Of a DNA stretch of 64,000 nt, positions 43,877-52,434 are shown one piece after another. The position numbers were made by a program, and so were the translations under genes. The stretch's first letter is position 1, and each line of letters starts with the position of its first letter. The notes beneath the pieces are model-generated. The model saw nothing but the letters and a program-made list of their open reading frames with translations. It did not search any database and had not been told where the DNA came from. Source of the stretch: Plut-88900 sp965116945 (GTDB taxonomy: Bacteria; Chloroflexota; Dehalococcoidia; Plut-88900); assembly GCA_965116945.1 (NCBI GenBank), contig OZ220734.1:2666001-2730000 (forward strand), read 5' to 3'.

Positions 43877-44788
43877 CTACCCCCGACTAAACAGCGGAAC
43901 AACCTCCCGGGCAATCCTATCCGGCATCTCCCCCGTAACATCCTCCGGCCCCGAGGGACTGAAGATGAAATGCTCCACCCCCGCCTCCCGGTACTCCTCC
44001 ATCCGAGCCGCGATCTGCTCCGGAGTCCCCAGAAGTGCATACTTCCGCACGATCTCTTCGAAGGACTGCCCGTAGTCACCGCCCAACGCCTGCGCAGACA
44101 TCCGGGCCGCCTCGTCATAGCTCTCGTCTATGCAAATCGGAACCCACACCGTCGGGTCTATTTTCCCCGGGTCCCGACCCGCCCCCTCCGCAATCTCCAC
44201 GATCTGCGTCCACCCCTCCTTGAACAGTTCCGGCGAGTACATGTATGGGATCCACCCATCCCCGTACAACCCCGTTCTTCGCACCGACTTCCTACGTCCG
44301 CCCACGTAAATCGGCGGATGAGGCTTCTGCACCGGATGAGGCTCCAGGCCAATGTCTTCCATCTGGTAGAACCGCCCCTCAAAGGTCACCGACTCCTCAG
44401 CCCAAAGCCTCTTCATCAACCGGAGGATCTCGTTGGCCCTCGGCCCGCGCTCGTTTACCGGCACCCCCATCGCCTCAAACTCCTTCGGATACTCCCCCCC
44501 AATCCCGATTCCGAAGTCCACCCTCCCACCCGAGATGTGGTCAAGCGTAGTCACCGCCTTGCACATCAAAATTGGGTGCTTCAGGGGAATCAGCACAATC
44601 GCCGTGCCCAGCCTGATATGCTTCGTCACCGCCGCGGCCGCGGCCATCTGCATCAGACTGTCGTGGATCGGGTGCCGCCACACCACGTGTTCGCCGGCCC
44701 ACAGAGAATCGAAGCCCAGCTCTTCCGCCTGCCTCGCCTGCGCCGCTGCATCGCCCCCGCTTTCCTTGAGAGTTATCCCGAACTTCAT
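43877..44788 (-). CDS. LLM-class flavin/F420-dependent oxidoreductase
   Basis: Luciferase-like TIM-barrel monooxygenase or dehydrogenase, 303 residues. It opens MKFGITLKESGGDAAAQARQ, then AEELGFDSLWAGEHVVWRHP near 21-40, LGTAIVLIPLKHPILMCKAV near 62-81 with the non-prolyl cis-peptide region, and GGRVDFGIGIGGEYPKEFEAMGV near 88-110. The F420-binding subgroup (TIGR03619-like) shares this wording; FMN is the alternative and cannot be excluded. It follows the class III aminotransferase by 16 bases on the minus strand, a likely operon. Confidence 0.9.
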   Translation of the reverse strand: MKFGITLKESGGDAAAQARQAEELGFDSLWAGEHVVWRHPIHDSLMQMAAAAAVTKHIRLGTAIVLIPLKHPILMCKAVTTLDHISGGRVDFGIGIGGEYPKEFEAMGVPVNERGPRANEILRLMKRLWAEESVTFEGRFYQMEDIGLEPHPVQKPHPPIYVGGRRKSVRRTGLYGDGWIPYMYSPELFKEGWTQIVEIAEGAGRDPGKIDPTVWVPICIDESYDEAARMSAQALGGDYGQSFEEIVRKYALLGTPEQIAARMEEYREAGVEHFIFSPSGPEDVTGEMPDRIAREVVPLFSRG

Positions 44789-44804
44789 GGTGTAAGCGCT
44801 GCGA

Positions 44805-46169
44805 CTATGTCATCTTCTCGCTTACGTCGCCCAGTATCTCGCTCAAGTTGCTCACTATGAAATCCACTTCTTCCTTTGTAACGCACAGAGGCGGACTCAA
44901 GAATATCAGGTTGCCTCGCTGTCGCGTCAGGATCTGGTGGCTGAGGAATCCCTCGGTCAGCAACTGCCCAAGCCTCGCCTCATCCGCAAACTTCTCCTTC
45001 GTGTCTCGGTCCTTCACTATCTCCACCGCCGCCAGGAGCCCGAGCCCCCCCCTCACATCCCCGACAATCGGGTGTTCATAAAGTGTCTGAAGCTGTTCGT
45101 ACATGTACGTACCCATGGTCGCCGAGTTTTCTATCAGTCCCTCGTTCTCCAGGATGTCCAGGTTTGCCATCGACGCCGCGCAGGAAACGGGGTTGCCGCC
45201 GAATGTGAACAGGTGCTTGAACGTCTTGTCGTCCCCACCGATGAATGCGTCCGCCACCGACTTCCTGGCCACCGCCGCCCCAATCGGCAAGTATCCGCTC
45301 GAAAGCCCCTTGGCCATCGTCATTATGTCCGGCTGCAAGTCCCAGTGCTCCGAAGCAAACATCTTCCCTGTCCGCCCGAATCCCGTGATGACCTCGTCGA
45401 TTATCAGCAGCACTCCGTACTTGTCGCATATCTTCCTGACCGTCGGCCAGTAATCGGGGTGAGGCACCATTGTCGCAGACGTCGAAATCGGCTCGCCTAT
45501 CACTGCGGCCACCGTCTCCGGCCCCTCATGCAGAATTGCCCGTTCAATTTCATTGGCGCACTCCACATTGCACTCGGATGCCAGACTGCAGAATTGGCAC
45601 CGATAGTTGTTTGGCGTGGGCACGTGTATGTTACCCGGCACCAGGGGCCCGAAACCCTGGGTTCCCGGATATCCGCCCAGCCCCATCAGTGCAAAGGTAG
45701 CCCCGTGGTAGGAGTTTTGCCGACTGATAATCTTGTACCGCCCCGCCTCCCCCCTGTTCTTGTGGTACGCCTTCGCCATCTTCAGCGCCGACTCCACAGC
45801 CTCCGATCCCCCACTCACCAGGAACGCCCGGGACTCCTTGTCCCGGGACAGGCCCGCCAGCCGGGCAGACAATTGCAGTGCAGGCACGTTCGTTGTGTTC
45901 TCCGGCGAATACGTGATCGTCTGCATCTGCTGGTACACCGCCTCCGCAATCTCCTTCCTCCCGTACCCGATGTTCTTCAGCCACATCCCCGAAAGCACGT
46001 CTATGTACTTTCTTCCCTCTGTGTCCTCCACCCAGCACCCCTCCCCGTCCGCTATTACGTGAAGCCCATCCTCCTTCTCGAAGTCCGCAACCTGCTGGGA
46101 ATGCGGCCAGAAGTGATTAAGGGCCATATCTTTCAATTCATCTGCGGTAGGGGTCTGGGTAGCTGCCAT
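44805..46169 (-). CDS. Class III pyridoxal-phosphate aminotransferase
   Basis: A 454-residue omega-type transaminase. The ATG complementary to 46167-46169 has GGAG 7 bases upstream. It carries EGCWVEDTEGRKYIDVLSGM near 44-63, VSGGSEAVESALKMAKAYH near 117-135, SYHGATFALMGLGG near 151-164, IDEVITGFGRTGKMF near 247-261 and the PLP lysine in MAKGLSSGYLPIGA near 280. An insertion with four cysteines (CQFCSLASECNVEC near 193) is found in a subset of these enzymes. Relatives use beta-alanine, taurine, putrescine or aromatic amines with pyruvate; the choice cannot be read here. Confidence 0.92.
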   Translation of the reverse strand: MAATQTPTADELKDMALNHFWPHSQQVADFEKEDGLHVIADGEGCWVEDTEGRKYIDVLSGMWLKNIGYGRKEIAEAVYQQMQTITYSPENTTNVPALQLSARLAGLSRDKESRAFLVSGGSEAVESALKMAKAYHKNRGEAGRYKIISRQNSYHGATFALMGLGGYPGTQGFGPLVPGNIHVPTPNNYRCQFCSLASECNVECANEIERAILHEGPETVAAVIGEPISTSATMVPHPDYWPTVRKICDKYGVLLIIDEVITGFGRTGKMFASEHWDLQPDIMTMAKGLSSGYLPIGAAVARKSVADAFIGGDDKTFKHLFTFGGNPVSCAASMANLDILENEGLIENSATMGTYMYEQLQTLYEHPIVGDVRGGLGLLAAVEIVKDRDTKEKFADEARLGQLLTEGFLSHQILTRQRGNLIFLSPPLCVTKEEVDFIVSNLSEILGDVSEKMT

Positions 46170-46821
46170 AGCACAACTCCTTTGCAGGGCATCCACTGAG
46201 ATTGCGAAGCCGAAGGTACATGTACGACCACCTCCAGCCTCGCGCCCGATTCTATACTCACCTCCCTACCCGGTCAAACCAAACTCAATGACCCCAACCC
46301 CATACCCATCATTCCCGATTACTCGGGATTTCAGAGGCGATGTTGCGGGTCATCCCATCCCCTCTAGTTGCGTCCCTCGTGGGCGCCTTCCCCGATACGA
46401 TTTCGCCCATGCTGAGCCCCCCATCGAAGTACGAGCATGGAGGCGGCCCACACAGTCCAATCCACCCCCCACCCTGCCCGCAAGATAACCAGGACTGAAA
46501 AAACTGGGACATCCGCCCCTTGCTCAACCATACACCCAACCCATATCATCCCCTGGTGACACTCCGACCCTTTATTTGCACCGCGGATCAAACTCGGTTT
46601 CGCATCGCAGAAACCACACCTCCCATTCCCCCTCCCTGTCATTCAGAGGCCCCGCTGGGAATCAAGGCCTTGCCCACTCATCCATCGTCTCGCTTTGCTT
46701 CCCATCCCACCAGTACCAAACTAGAGGGTTATTCCTTCTTTCCTTAAACAATCAAACCCGTGCCTGAATCCGCAATTCAATCAAACGCCCCATCCTTCTT
46801 ACGCCCCATAGCAGCCTTCAA
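46170..46821. other. Long divergent spacer without recognised genes
   Basis: About 650 bases between the aminotransferase and the rpsB promoter. All frames are short and low in complexity. The + strand is extremely C-rich (in 46261-46320, 28 C against 4 G by hand count). A degenerate type-3 dyad lies near 46308-46335 (CATTCCCGATTACTCGGGATT). I see no tRNA, no known ncRNA and no further repeat. Confidence 0.6.
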
Positions 46822-46851
46822 TTGTCCCCCATTCCAGCCCTGTGCTATACT
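46822..46851 (+). promoter_or_regulatory. Promoter of rpsB
   Basis: TTGTCC (46822-46827), 18-base spacer, TATACT (46846-46851). Start of transcription would fall near 46858, about 45 bases before the rpsB ATG at 46902, which excludes an in-frame start at 46842. Confidence 0.6.
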
Positions 46852-46901
46852 GCCTTGCGCCTATTTCCAGGTTTAATAGGAAGGAAAAGAGCAGTCTTAG
46901 C

Positions 46902-47768
46902 ATGGTACAAGAGACCCAGACCGTAGCTGAAGCGCCAGTAGAAGAGGTTCAGGAGCAGCTCCCCGAACCCGTCACTATGAAGCTCCTCCTCGAATCCGGG
47001 GTCCACTTCGGGCACCAGACCCGACGCTGGCATCCCAAGATGAAGCGCTACATTTTCACCCAGCGCAACGGCATCCACATCGTCGACCTTCAGCAGACTA
47101 TCACCAAGCTCAACGAGGCCTGTGACTTTGTCCGCTCTCTCGTCATGGAAGGCGGAGAAGTCCTCTTCGTAGGCACCAAGAAGCAGGCTCAGGACGTTAT
47201 TCAGGAAGCAGCCTCCCGATGTGGCATGCACTATGTCAACATCAGATGGCTCGGCGGCACACTCACCAATTTCGGCACCATTCAGTCCCGAATTGACCAT
47301 CTCGTCCGTCTCGAAGACCAGAAGGCAAAGGGCGTCTTCGAAACCCTCCCCAAGAAGGAGGCCCAGAAACTCGAGGAGAAAATCGTCAGAATGAACCGCC
47401 TGCTCGGTGGTATCAAGGAGATGACTAAACTCCCCGACGTCGTCTTCATCGTCGACCCAGGCAAAGAGGACATCGCAGTCAAAGAGTCCCAGCGTGTAGA
47501 CGTTCCCATCGTAGCCATCGTGGACACGGACTGCGACCCGAACCTCATTGATCACCCAATCCCGGGCAACGACGACGCCATCCGTTCCATCAAGCTCATC
47601 AGCGGCAAGATCTCCGACTCTGTCGTCGAAGGCGTCCAACTCAGACAACGCCTCGCCGAGGAGCAGCAAAAGGCCTACGAAGAGGCCATGATTGAGCCCG
47701 AGGAACAAGCTGAGTCCTTCACGCCTGAACCCGAACCCCAGGAAATACCCCCGACTGCCCAGGAATAG
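46902..47768 (+). CDS. rpsB: 30S ribosomal protein S2
   Basis: S2 helps hold S1 and the platform of the small subunit. The 288 residues begin with a 20-residue variable arm and then MKLLLESGVHFGHQTRRWHPKM, the diagnostic S2 start, followed by YIFTQRNGIHIVDLQQT, GTKKQAQDVIQEAA, RWLGGTLTNFGTI and AIVDTDCDPNLIDHPIPGNDDAIRS. A C-terminal acidic tail of about 45 residues (EPEEQAESFTPEPEPQE) exceeds the usual length. First gene of the housekeeping operon; tsf follows after 3 bases. The ATG at 46902 is chosen from homology and from the promoter at 46822-46851. Confidence 0.96.
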   Translation: MVQETQTVAEAPVEEVQEQLPEPVTMKLLLESGVHFGHQTRRWHPKMKRYIFTQRNGIHIVDLQQTITKLNEACDFVRSLVMEGGEVLFVGTKKQAQDVIQEAASRCGMHYVNIRWLGGTLTNFGTIQSRIDHLVRLEDQKAKGVFETLPKKEAQKLEEKIVRMNRLLGGIKEMTKLPDVVFIVDPGKEDIAVKESQRVDVPIVAIVDTDCDPNLIDHPIPGNDDAIRSIKLISGKISDSVVEGVQLRQRLAEEQQKAYEEAMIEPEEQAESFTPEPEPQEIPPTAQE

Positions 47769-47771
47769 CAA

Positions 47772-48275
47772 ATGCCAGTAACTACCGACTCCATTAAGGA
47801 ACTCCGCGAACTCTCCGGCGCGGGAATCATGGATTGCAAACGCGCCCTTGAAGCAGCCGACGGCGTGATAGAAGAAGCAGCTAAACTCCTCGCACAGAAG
47901 GGCTTGGCCCTTGCTACCAAAAAGGCCGGTCGTACCGCCGACCAGGGCGTCGTCGACTTCTACGTTCACGCCGGTGGCCGCCTGGGCGCAATGATTGAGG
48001 TCAACTGTGAAACCGACTTCGTCGCCAGGACCGACCAGTTCAAGGCCCTCGCCCATGACCTCGCCATGCAAGTCGCCGCTATGCAGCCCGTCTATGTCCG
48101 GTCCGACGAAGTCCCCGAGGACTTTCCCCGCCCCGCCGAGGAAGTTGCGCTCCTTTCCCAAGCCTTCATTAAGGACCCCTCCAAGTCAATTCAGGATCTC
48201 GTCAACGAGGCCATAGGCCAGCTCCGCGAGAACATCCAGGTACGCCGCTTCACCAGGTTCGAGATCGGTAAGTGA
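47772..48275 (+). CDS. tsf: Elongation factor Ts, short form
   Basis: Nucleotide exchange factor for EF-Tu. The 167 residues include the UBA-like N-terminal domain SIKELRELSGAGIMDCKRAL (positions 5-24), the core with GGRLGAMIEVNCETDFVART near 74-93 (the T-D-F-V motif contacts EF-Tu), and the C-terminal module QDLVNEAIGQLRENIQVRRF. It is shorter than the E. coli type (about 283) because the second core subdomain is missing, as in Thermus-type EF-Ts. Its last codon overlaps the GTG start of pyrH. Confidence 0.95.
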   Translation: MPVTTDSIKELRELSGAGIMDCKRALEAADGVIEEAAKLLAQKGLALATKKAGRTADQGVVDFYVHAGGRLGAMIEVNCETDFVARTDQFKALAHDLAMQVAAMQPVYVRSDEVPEDFPRPAEEVALLSQAFIKDPSKSIQDLVNEAIGQLRENIQVRRFTRFEIGK

Positions 48276-48997
48276 CCCCTGCCGTCAACCCCAAGTATCC
48301 CCGCCTACTCATAAAAATCAGCGGCGAGGCCCTTGCAGGCAATCGGGGTGTTGGCATCGACAATGAAACTGTTGCCCTCGTCGCGCGCCAGATAAGGGAA
48401 GCTAAGAATACGGACTGCCAGATCGCCATGGTCGTCGGTGGCGGAAACATCTGGAGAGGCGCCGAAGCTGCATCCAACGGCATGGACCGCGCCACCGCAG
48501 ACTACGCGGGCATGCTCGCCACCGTAATCAACTCCCTTGTCATGCAGGACGCCCTCGAGAAACAGGGCATCGACACTCGAGTCCAGACCGCCCTCCCAAT
48601 CCAGTCGGTCGCCGAACCTTACATTCGTCGCCGTGCCATGCGTCACCTCGAAAAGGGCCGCGTCGTCATTTTCGCTGCCGGCACCGGCAACCCCTATCTC
48701 ACCACCGACACCACCGCCGCCCTCCGAGCCGTTGAGATCGCCGCCGACGTGGTGCTCATGGCCAAGAACGGCGTCGACGGTGTTTACGAAGCCGACCCCA
48801 AGTCCCACCCGGACGCCAAAAAACTCCCCAACCTGAAATACCTGGAAGCTCTCAACTTACGTCTCGGCGTCATGGACAGCACCGCTCTATCCCTCTGCCT
48901 GGACAACCAGATACCCATCATAGTCTTCAACCTCCAGGTCCCCGAGTCCCTCAACCGCATCCTGCGCGGTGAACACGTCGGCACCCTCATATCCTAG
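48272..48997 (+). CDS. pyrH: UMP kinase
   Basis: Hexameric amino-acid-kinase-fold enzyme phosphorylating UMP to UDP. The 241 residues contain RLLIKISGEALAGNRGVGID near 10-29, MVVGGGNIWRGAEA near 53-66, MDRATADYAGMLATVINSL near 72-90, FAAGTGNPYLTTDTTAALRA near 133-152 and KNGVDGVYEADPKSHPDAKK near 167-186. The GTG start overlaps the tsf stop (GTGA), so translation is coupled. The order rpsB-tsf-pyrH-frr is one of the most conserved in bacteria. Confidence 0.96.
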   Translation: MTPAVNPKYPRLLIKISGEALAGNRGVGIDNETVALVARQIREAKNTDCQIAMVVGGGNIWRGAEAASNGMDRATADYAGMLATVINSLVMQDALEKQGIDTRVQTALPIQSVAEPYIRRRAMRHLEKGRVVIFAAGTGNPYLTTDTTAALRAVEIAADVVLMAKNGVDGVYEADPKSHPDAKKLPNLKYLEALNLRLGVMDSTALSLCLDNQIPIIVFNLQVPESLNRILRGEHVGTLIS

Positions 48998-49078
48998 TCC
49001 TTCCACCCTCCCCTTGCCCCCAGCCCCCTCCCGATATTACACTTGCCCTCACCGCCTCCCAATCAGGAGGGCCATGCC

Positions 49079-49642
49079 ATGCCGGAAACAGATGATCTCC
49101 TTACAGAAACCGAACTGAAGATGGAGGACTCCGTCGACGCCCTTGTCAGGAGTCTCGCCGCCGTAAGAACAGGTCGGGCCAGCCCCGGCCTTATCGAAAA
49201 CCTTCAAGTCGACTATTACGGCGCATCCACCCCACTTAACCAGCTGGCTTCTATCGCCGTCCCCGACGCCCGTCTCTTGACCGTGCAGCCCTGGGACAAG
49301 AGCTCCATACCTGCCGTCGAAAGGTCCATCCTTCAGGCAGACCTTGGCCTTAACCCCGCCTCAGATGGCACCCTCATACGCATACCCGTTCCACCTCTGA
49401 CCGATGAGCGCCGCCGAGAGTTGGCAAAATTGGTCAGCCGCCGAGTCGAGGAGGGCAGGGTCAGCGTCCGTAACGCCCGCAGGGACTCCGTCGAACAGGC
49501 CCGCTCCATGAAGAAAGCCAAGGACATCTCCGAGGATGAGGAACGGCGCGCCACCGACCAGATTCAAAAGCTCACCGACTCCTTTATCAAGAAGATATCC
49601 GAACTCGGCGAGGCTAAAGAGCAAGAACTGATGGAGGGGTAA
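49079..49642 (+). CDS. frr: Ribosome recycling factor
   Basis: Splits the post-termination ribosome with EF-G. The 187-residue protein has the typical three-helix bundle and small domain: KMEDSVDALVRSLAAVRTGRASPGLIENLQVDYYG, then TPLNQLASIAVPDARLLTVQPWD, and RRDSVEQARSMKKAKDISEDEER in the last helix. The ATG at 49079 has AGGAGG 8 bases upstream, which decides against an in-frame ATG at 49043. About 80 bases separate it from pyrH. Confidence 0.96.
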   Translation: MPETDDLLTETELKMEDSVDALVRSLAAVRTGRASPGLIENLQVDYYGASTPLNQLASIAVPDARLLTVQPWDKSSIPAVERSILQADLGLNPASDGTLIRIPVPPLTDERRRELAKLVSRRVEEGRVSVRNARRDSVEQARSMKKAKDISEDEERRATDQIQKLTDSFIKKISELGEAKEQELMEG

Positions 49643-49701
49643 TCTGTCCCCACCTCCGCCCCACCCCTCTTATTCCTGGACACCTGGCATAGAGGACCGC
49701 A

Positions 49702-50442
49702 TTGGAACATCCCGCCGTTAGCCCTTCGCGGATAGCCGGAAGCCCAATCACCCCTGTCCCGAGGCACGTCGCCGTTATCATGGACGGCAACGGAAGGTGG
49801 GCCCAGCGACAAAACCTGCCCCGCCTCAGGGGCCATAGCGCCGGCATTTCCAACATCCGTCCAGTAGTCGAAGACTTCGCCATGCACGGCGTCCAGTACC
49901 TCACCCTTTACGCCTTCTCAACAGAGAATTGGGCCCGACCCCAGGAAGAGGTCCAGGGCCTCCTCGACTTCCTCGCCGCCGCCATCAGGGACGAGACCCA
50001 ATACTTCCACGAAAGAGGCGTCCGACTCGTCCATATCGGCCGAATTGACCGCCTGTCCCCAGACCTCCAGACCTCCATACGTGAAGCCGTTGACCTCACC
50101 GCAGGCAACACCAACATGACAGTATGTATAGCCTTCGACTACGGCGGACGCGCAGAGATTCTCACCGCCATCAGACACATGCTCAAGGACGGCGTCGACC
50201 CCTCATCCGTTGATGAACAGCTCGTATCTGACTACCTTTACACCCGGGATATCCCCGACCCTGACCTGATCATCCGCACCGCCGGAGAATTGCGCCTCAG
50301 CAACTTCCTGATCTGGCAGTCAGCCTACAGCGAGTACTATTTCACCCCTAAAGCCTGGCCCGAGTTCGACCAGGAAGAGGTAAGGCAGTCCCTCCTGGCC
50401 TACTCCCAGCGCCAAAGACGGTTCGGTGGCATCGACTCCTGA
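49702..50442 (+). CDS. uppS: Isoprenyl transferase (undecaprenyl diphosphate synthase type)
   Basis: cis-Prenyltransferase making the C55-type lipid carrier precursor. The 246 residues include HVAVIMDGNGRWAQRQNLPRLRGH near 22-45 with the catalytic aspartate, TLYAFSTENWARPQEEV near 68-84, and the C-terminal PDLIIRTAGELRLSNFLIWQSAYSEYYF, where the R-x-S-E pattern (ELRLSNF) binds the homoallylic substrate. Start is TTG (49702) with AGAGG upstream. The 3' end overlaps the predicted GTG start of cdsA by 17 bases. Confidence 0.95.
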   Translation: MEHPAVSPSRIAGSPITPVPRHVAVIMDGNGRWAQRQNLPRLRGHSAGISNIRPVVEDFAMHGVQYLTLYAFSTENWARPQEEVQGLLDFLAAAIRDETQYFHERGVRLVHIGRIDRLSPDLQTSIREAVDLTAGNTNMTVCIAFDYGGRAEILTAIRHMLKDGVDPSSVDEQLVSDYLYTRDIPDPDLIIRTAGELRLSNFLIWQSAYSEYYFTPKAWPEFDQEEVRQSLLAYSQRQRRFGGIDS

Positions 50443-51310
50443 TCCCTCCGTCCCCTCTCCCTTGACGGGTGAGGGTCAGGGTGAGGGTGAAAGAAATTCT
50501 AGGCGCCCCCCCAACCTCCTCCTCCGCATCCTGACCGCAGCCGTTGGCCTCCCTGTTCTGTTCGGCGTAGCCTGGATCGGGGAACCCTTGGTCCCCATCG
50601 CCGTCTCCATCATCATCGTAGCGGCCGCCCTCGAGTTTTACTTCCTCATCGGGATGCGCTGGCGCTCTCCCGCCACCATAATCGGTCTGGCATTGGCAGC
50701 CCCGCTTTTGGTAGAAGCCGTGTTTTTTGGCGAAATTATGGAGCCGGTAATTGCCATAGCCTTATCTGCGCTCTGCCTCGCCGTCCTGTCACTCAAGGGC
50801 TCCAGGCCTTCTCGCTTTTTCGATCCCATAATGTGGGGAGGCATCGGCGCTTACCTCATCGCCTGGCCCCTTGCCCATATCATCCTCCTCCGAGACCTCT
50901 CCCAGGGCCGAGACTGGGTCTTCTACACCTTTATAGCTGTCTTCGCCGCCGACGCCGGAGCCTATTTCGTCGGTAAAGCCGTCGGTCAGCATAAGCTCGC
51001 CCCCCGCATCAGCCCCAACAAGACCATGGAGGGTGCTGGAGGTGGGATCGCCGCCGCCGTCATATTGGGCGCCCTTTCTCATTATGTTATGGACCTTCCC
51101 GGCGCCCTGGCGCCTATCGCCGCCCTCTCCGCAGTCATCGCCCTGGTCTCCATGGCCGGTGACCTCGCCGAGTCTTACCTCAAGCGCCGCGTAGGTGCCA
51201 AGGAGTCCGGCAAACTGCTCCCCGGTCACGGGGGTCTCCTCGACAGGCTCGACAGCGTTGTCTTCACGGTACCCCTTGTATACTATTACGTAACATGGCT
51301 GGCAAAATGA
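50426..51310 (+). CDS. cdsA: Phosphatidate cytidylyltransferase
   Basis: Makes CDP-diacylglycerol, precursor of all phospholipids. A multi-spanning membrane protein with the signature VSMAGDLAESYLKRRVGAKESGKLLPGHGGLLDRLDS near the C-terminus, seen in pieces as GDLAESYLKRR, KESGKLLPGHGG and LDRLDS. The frame is open from a GTG at 50426. Its first 25 residues (PSPLTGEGQGEGE) translate a type-1 repeat, and conserved protein starts only near LLLRILTAAVGLP; a TTG at 50462 is an alternative start. It overlaps uppS by 17 and dxr by 16 bases, so the cluster is compact. Confidence 0.93.
   Translation: MASTPDPSVPSPLTGEGQGEGERNSRRPPNLLLRILTAAVGLPVLFGVAWIGEPLVPIAVSIIIVAAALEFYFLIGMRWRSPATIIGLALAAPLLVEAVFFGEIMEPVIAIALSALCLAVLSLKGSRPSRFFDPIMWGGIGAYLIAWPLAHIILLRDLSQGRDWVFYTFIAVFAADAGAYFVGKAVGQHKLAPRISPNKTMEGAGGGIAAAVILGALSHYVMDLPGALAPIAALSAVIALVSMAGDLAESYLKRRVGAKESGKLLPGHGGLLDRLDSVVFTVPLVYYYVTWLAK
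50451..50490 (+). repeat. Type-1 repeat lying at the uppS-cdsA junction
   Basis: CCCTCTCCCTTGACGGGTGAGGG with a GTGAGGGTGA tail matches the intergenic copies at 53609 and 37811. Here it begins 8 bases after the uppS stop and stays in the open cdsA frame, where it would add about 13 residues. Confidence 0.8.
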
Positions 51311-52422
51311 AAGGTCTTGCCGTATTGGGGTCTACTGGCTCCATAGGCACACAAACCCTGGACATCGTGCGGGCTTTCCCCCAACGTTTCAAGGTTGTAG
51401 GTCTCACCGCTGGGCGCAACACCTCGCTCTTCAACCAGCAGCTCGCAGAATTCTCCCCCGACTTCGCCTGCTCCCTTGACCCCACCCCCGAGACCCGCTC
51501 CCTCATCGCCCAGTCCTCCCAGTGGTCCTCCCCAGAGGAAATTGCTTCCCACTCCGACGTAGATATAGTCGTCATGGCCACCTTTGGTCGTATCGGTTTG
51601 GAGCCGACTCTGGCCGCCCTGCGTGCGGGAAAGCGCGTTGTTCTCTCCAACAAGGAAGTAATCGTTTCCTCGGGCGAGATCCTCATCAAAGAAGCCAGGG
51701 CCTCCGGCGCCGAGATCATCCCCGTCGATAGCGAACCCAGCGCTATATGGCAATGCCTCCAGGGCGAGGGTGAAGTATCCCGCCTCGTTCTCACTGCCTC
51801 CGGTGGCCCCTTCCGCCAGCGCCCCATTGACGAACTCCAGGATGTCACCCCCGACGAGGCCCTCCGCCACCCGACTTGGAAAATGGGCAACAAGATCACC
51901 ATCGACTCTTCAACCCTCATGAACAAGGGCTTCGAGGTCATAGAGTCCCACTGGCTCTTCGACATGCCCTACGAAAAAATCGAGGTCGTCGTTCACCCCC
52001 AGAGTACCGTCCACTCCTTCGTAGAATTCTCGGACGGCTCCGTCAAGGCCCAAATCGGCCCCACCGACATGCGACTCCCCATCCAGTACGCCCTTACCCA
52101 TCCAGAACGCTGGCACAACGGCCATACGCCCCGCATGGGGTCCTTATCCACCCTCGAACTAACCTTCCAGGAGCTCGACACCAACCGTTACCCCTGCTTC
52201 ACCCTCGCGGTCGAGGCAGGCAAGAAAGGCGGCACCTACCCCGCCGTCCTCAGCGCCGCCGATGAAGTGGCCGTCCGCCTCTTCCTTGATAGACGCATCG
52301 GCTTTAACGACATATTCCGCGTCGTCGAAAGAGTCCTCGAACGCCACAACCCCGTCTTCGACCCTTCCCTCGAAGACATCCTGGCCGCCGACCGTTGGGC
52401 CCGAGACATGGCTTCCGGCTGA
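51295..52422 (+). CDS. dxr: 1-deoxy-D-xylulose 5-phosphate reductoisomerase
   Basis: Second enzyme of the MEP isoprenoid pathway, converting DXP to MEP with NADPH. The 375 residues include the NADPH loop VLGSTGSIGTQTLDIV near 10-25, LSNKEVIVSSGEIL near 117-130, PVDSEPSAIWQCLQG near 144-158 with metal ligands, LTASGGPFR near 166-174 and MGNKITIDSSTLMNKGFEVIE near 199-219. All residues expected for activity are present. It overlaps cdsA by 16 bases and is 12 bases from rseP. ispG downstream is the second MEP gene here. Confidence 0.96.
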   Translation: MAGKMKGLAVLGSTGSIGTQTLDIVRAFPQRFKVVGLTAGRNTSLFNQQLAEFSPDFACSLDPTPETRSLIAQSSQWSSPEEIASHSDVDIVVMATFGRIGLEPTLAALRAGKRVVLSNKEVIVSSGEILIKEARASGAEIIPVDSEPSAIWQCLQGEGEVSRLVLTASGGPFRQRPIDELQDVTPDEALRHPTWKMGNKITIDSSTLMNKGFEVIESHWLFDMPYEKIEVVVHPQSTVHSFVEFSDGSVKAQIGPTDMRLPIQYALTHPERWHNGHTPRMGSLSTLELTFQELDTNRYPCFTLAVEAGKKGGTYPAVLSAADEVAVRLFLDRRIGFNDIFRVVERVLERHNPVFDPSLEDILAADRWARDMASG

Positions 52423-52434
52423 CCACCCAGCCCG

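Noticed and set aside
46170..46821. tRNA or known ncRNA in the long spacer before rpsB
   Set aside because: No T-loop consensus with an acceptor partner and no cloverleaf found; the segment is merely C-rich.
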